The translations under genes and the position numbers were made by a program. From the NCBI GenBank assembly GCA_029560815.1, contig JAKQKF010000289.1, forward strand, positions 1 through 6,818: a DNA stretch of 6,818 nucleotides. The letters run 5' to 3'. Positions 6,729 through 6,818 of the stretch are shown here, piece by piece. Each line of letters begins with the position of its first letter. The stretch's first letter is position 1. The notes under the pieces are model-generated. The model saw only the letters and a list, made by a program, of their open reading frames with translations. It was not told where the DNA came from and made no database searches. This stretch comes from a bacterium. Lineage in GTDB: Bacteria > KSB1 > UBA2214.

Positions 6729-6818
6729 TCATTGCCAGTCGTCAGTGCGGAAAGAAGAGGCCGGCAGCCCCTCCAGATTGAAGAGGGTCGCCCTGGCCAG
6801 GTTGCTCCAGGCGTAGCG
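6729..6818 (-). CDS. C-terminal end of a SASA / sialate-O-acetylesterase-type esterase (partial)
   Basis: Reading the minus strand from the right edge, 29 codons are open and end in TGA (6731-6729). The tail begins RYAW and contains LFNLEGLPASSFRTDDW just before the stop. RYAW, a short Asn-containing segment, then EGLPASPFRTDDW is the typical last strand of the SASA (DUF303) esterase family as I know it. Members remove acetyl groups from sialic acids or, in plant-polysaccharide loci, from xylan or xyloglucan; the second role fits here. The SGNH catalytic residues are outside the window, so activity cannot be judged. It is transcribed in the same direction as xylA, 227 bases upstream, with a hairpin between. 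Confidence 0.7.
   Translation of the reverse strand, partial: RYAWSNLARATLFNLEGLPASSFRTDDWQ

Overview
The window is an accessory-type carbohydrate locus of a GC-rich Gram-negative bacterium, devoted to breaking down plant hemicellulose (xylan, perhaps xyloglucan) and using the xylose released. The best lineage clue is the C-terminus of the GH10 xylanase. It carries a YPNPFNP-type sorting domain of the kind read by the type IX secretion system (T9SS). That domain, with high GC content and the style of the genes, fits the Bacteroidota/Ignavibacteria/Calditrichota/KSB1 group. The placement is an inference from motifs, not a database result.

Left, plus strand: the 3' part of a right-handed parallel beta-helix protein (1-1617, start outside the window); a secreted GH10 endo-xylanase with an FN3-like module and T9SS tail (best start 1694, end 3298); and a GH35-type beta-galactosidase family protein with a DUF5597-like C-terminus (best start 3420, end 5048). 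Gaps are 76 and 121 bases, with no terminator seen, so the three are probably co-transcribed.

Centre: a short convergent intergenic region (5049-5184) with an 18-bp perfect palindrome and a symmetrical A8-stem-T8 hairpin that can terminate transcription from both sides.

Right, minus strand: xylA, a complete class II xylose isomerase of 438 residues (5185-6501). Upstream is a good promoter (TTGACA, 17 bases, TATCGT), with an 18-bp perfect palindrome exactly where the transcript should start, a likely repressor operator. Beyond it lies a 13-bp-stem hairpin, then the last 29 codons of a further minus-strand gene (6729-6818). That tail resembles the C-terminus of SASA/sialate-O-acetylesterase-type esterases, a family that also deacetylates plant polysaccharides.

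Taken together: an esterase removes acetyl groups, the secreted GH10 cuts the xylan backbone, the beta-helix protein and GH35 trim oligosaccharides (probably in the periplasm, since neither shows a T9SS tail), and XylA converts xylose to xylulose in the cytoplasm. No transporter, regulator or xylulokinase is in the window. I see no mobile element, tRNA, rRNA or CRISPR array, and no clear evidence of an entirely new system. The least explained gene is the beta-helix protein.
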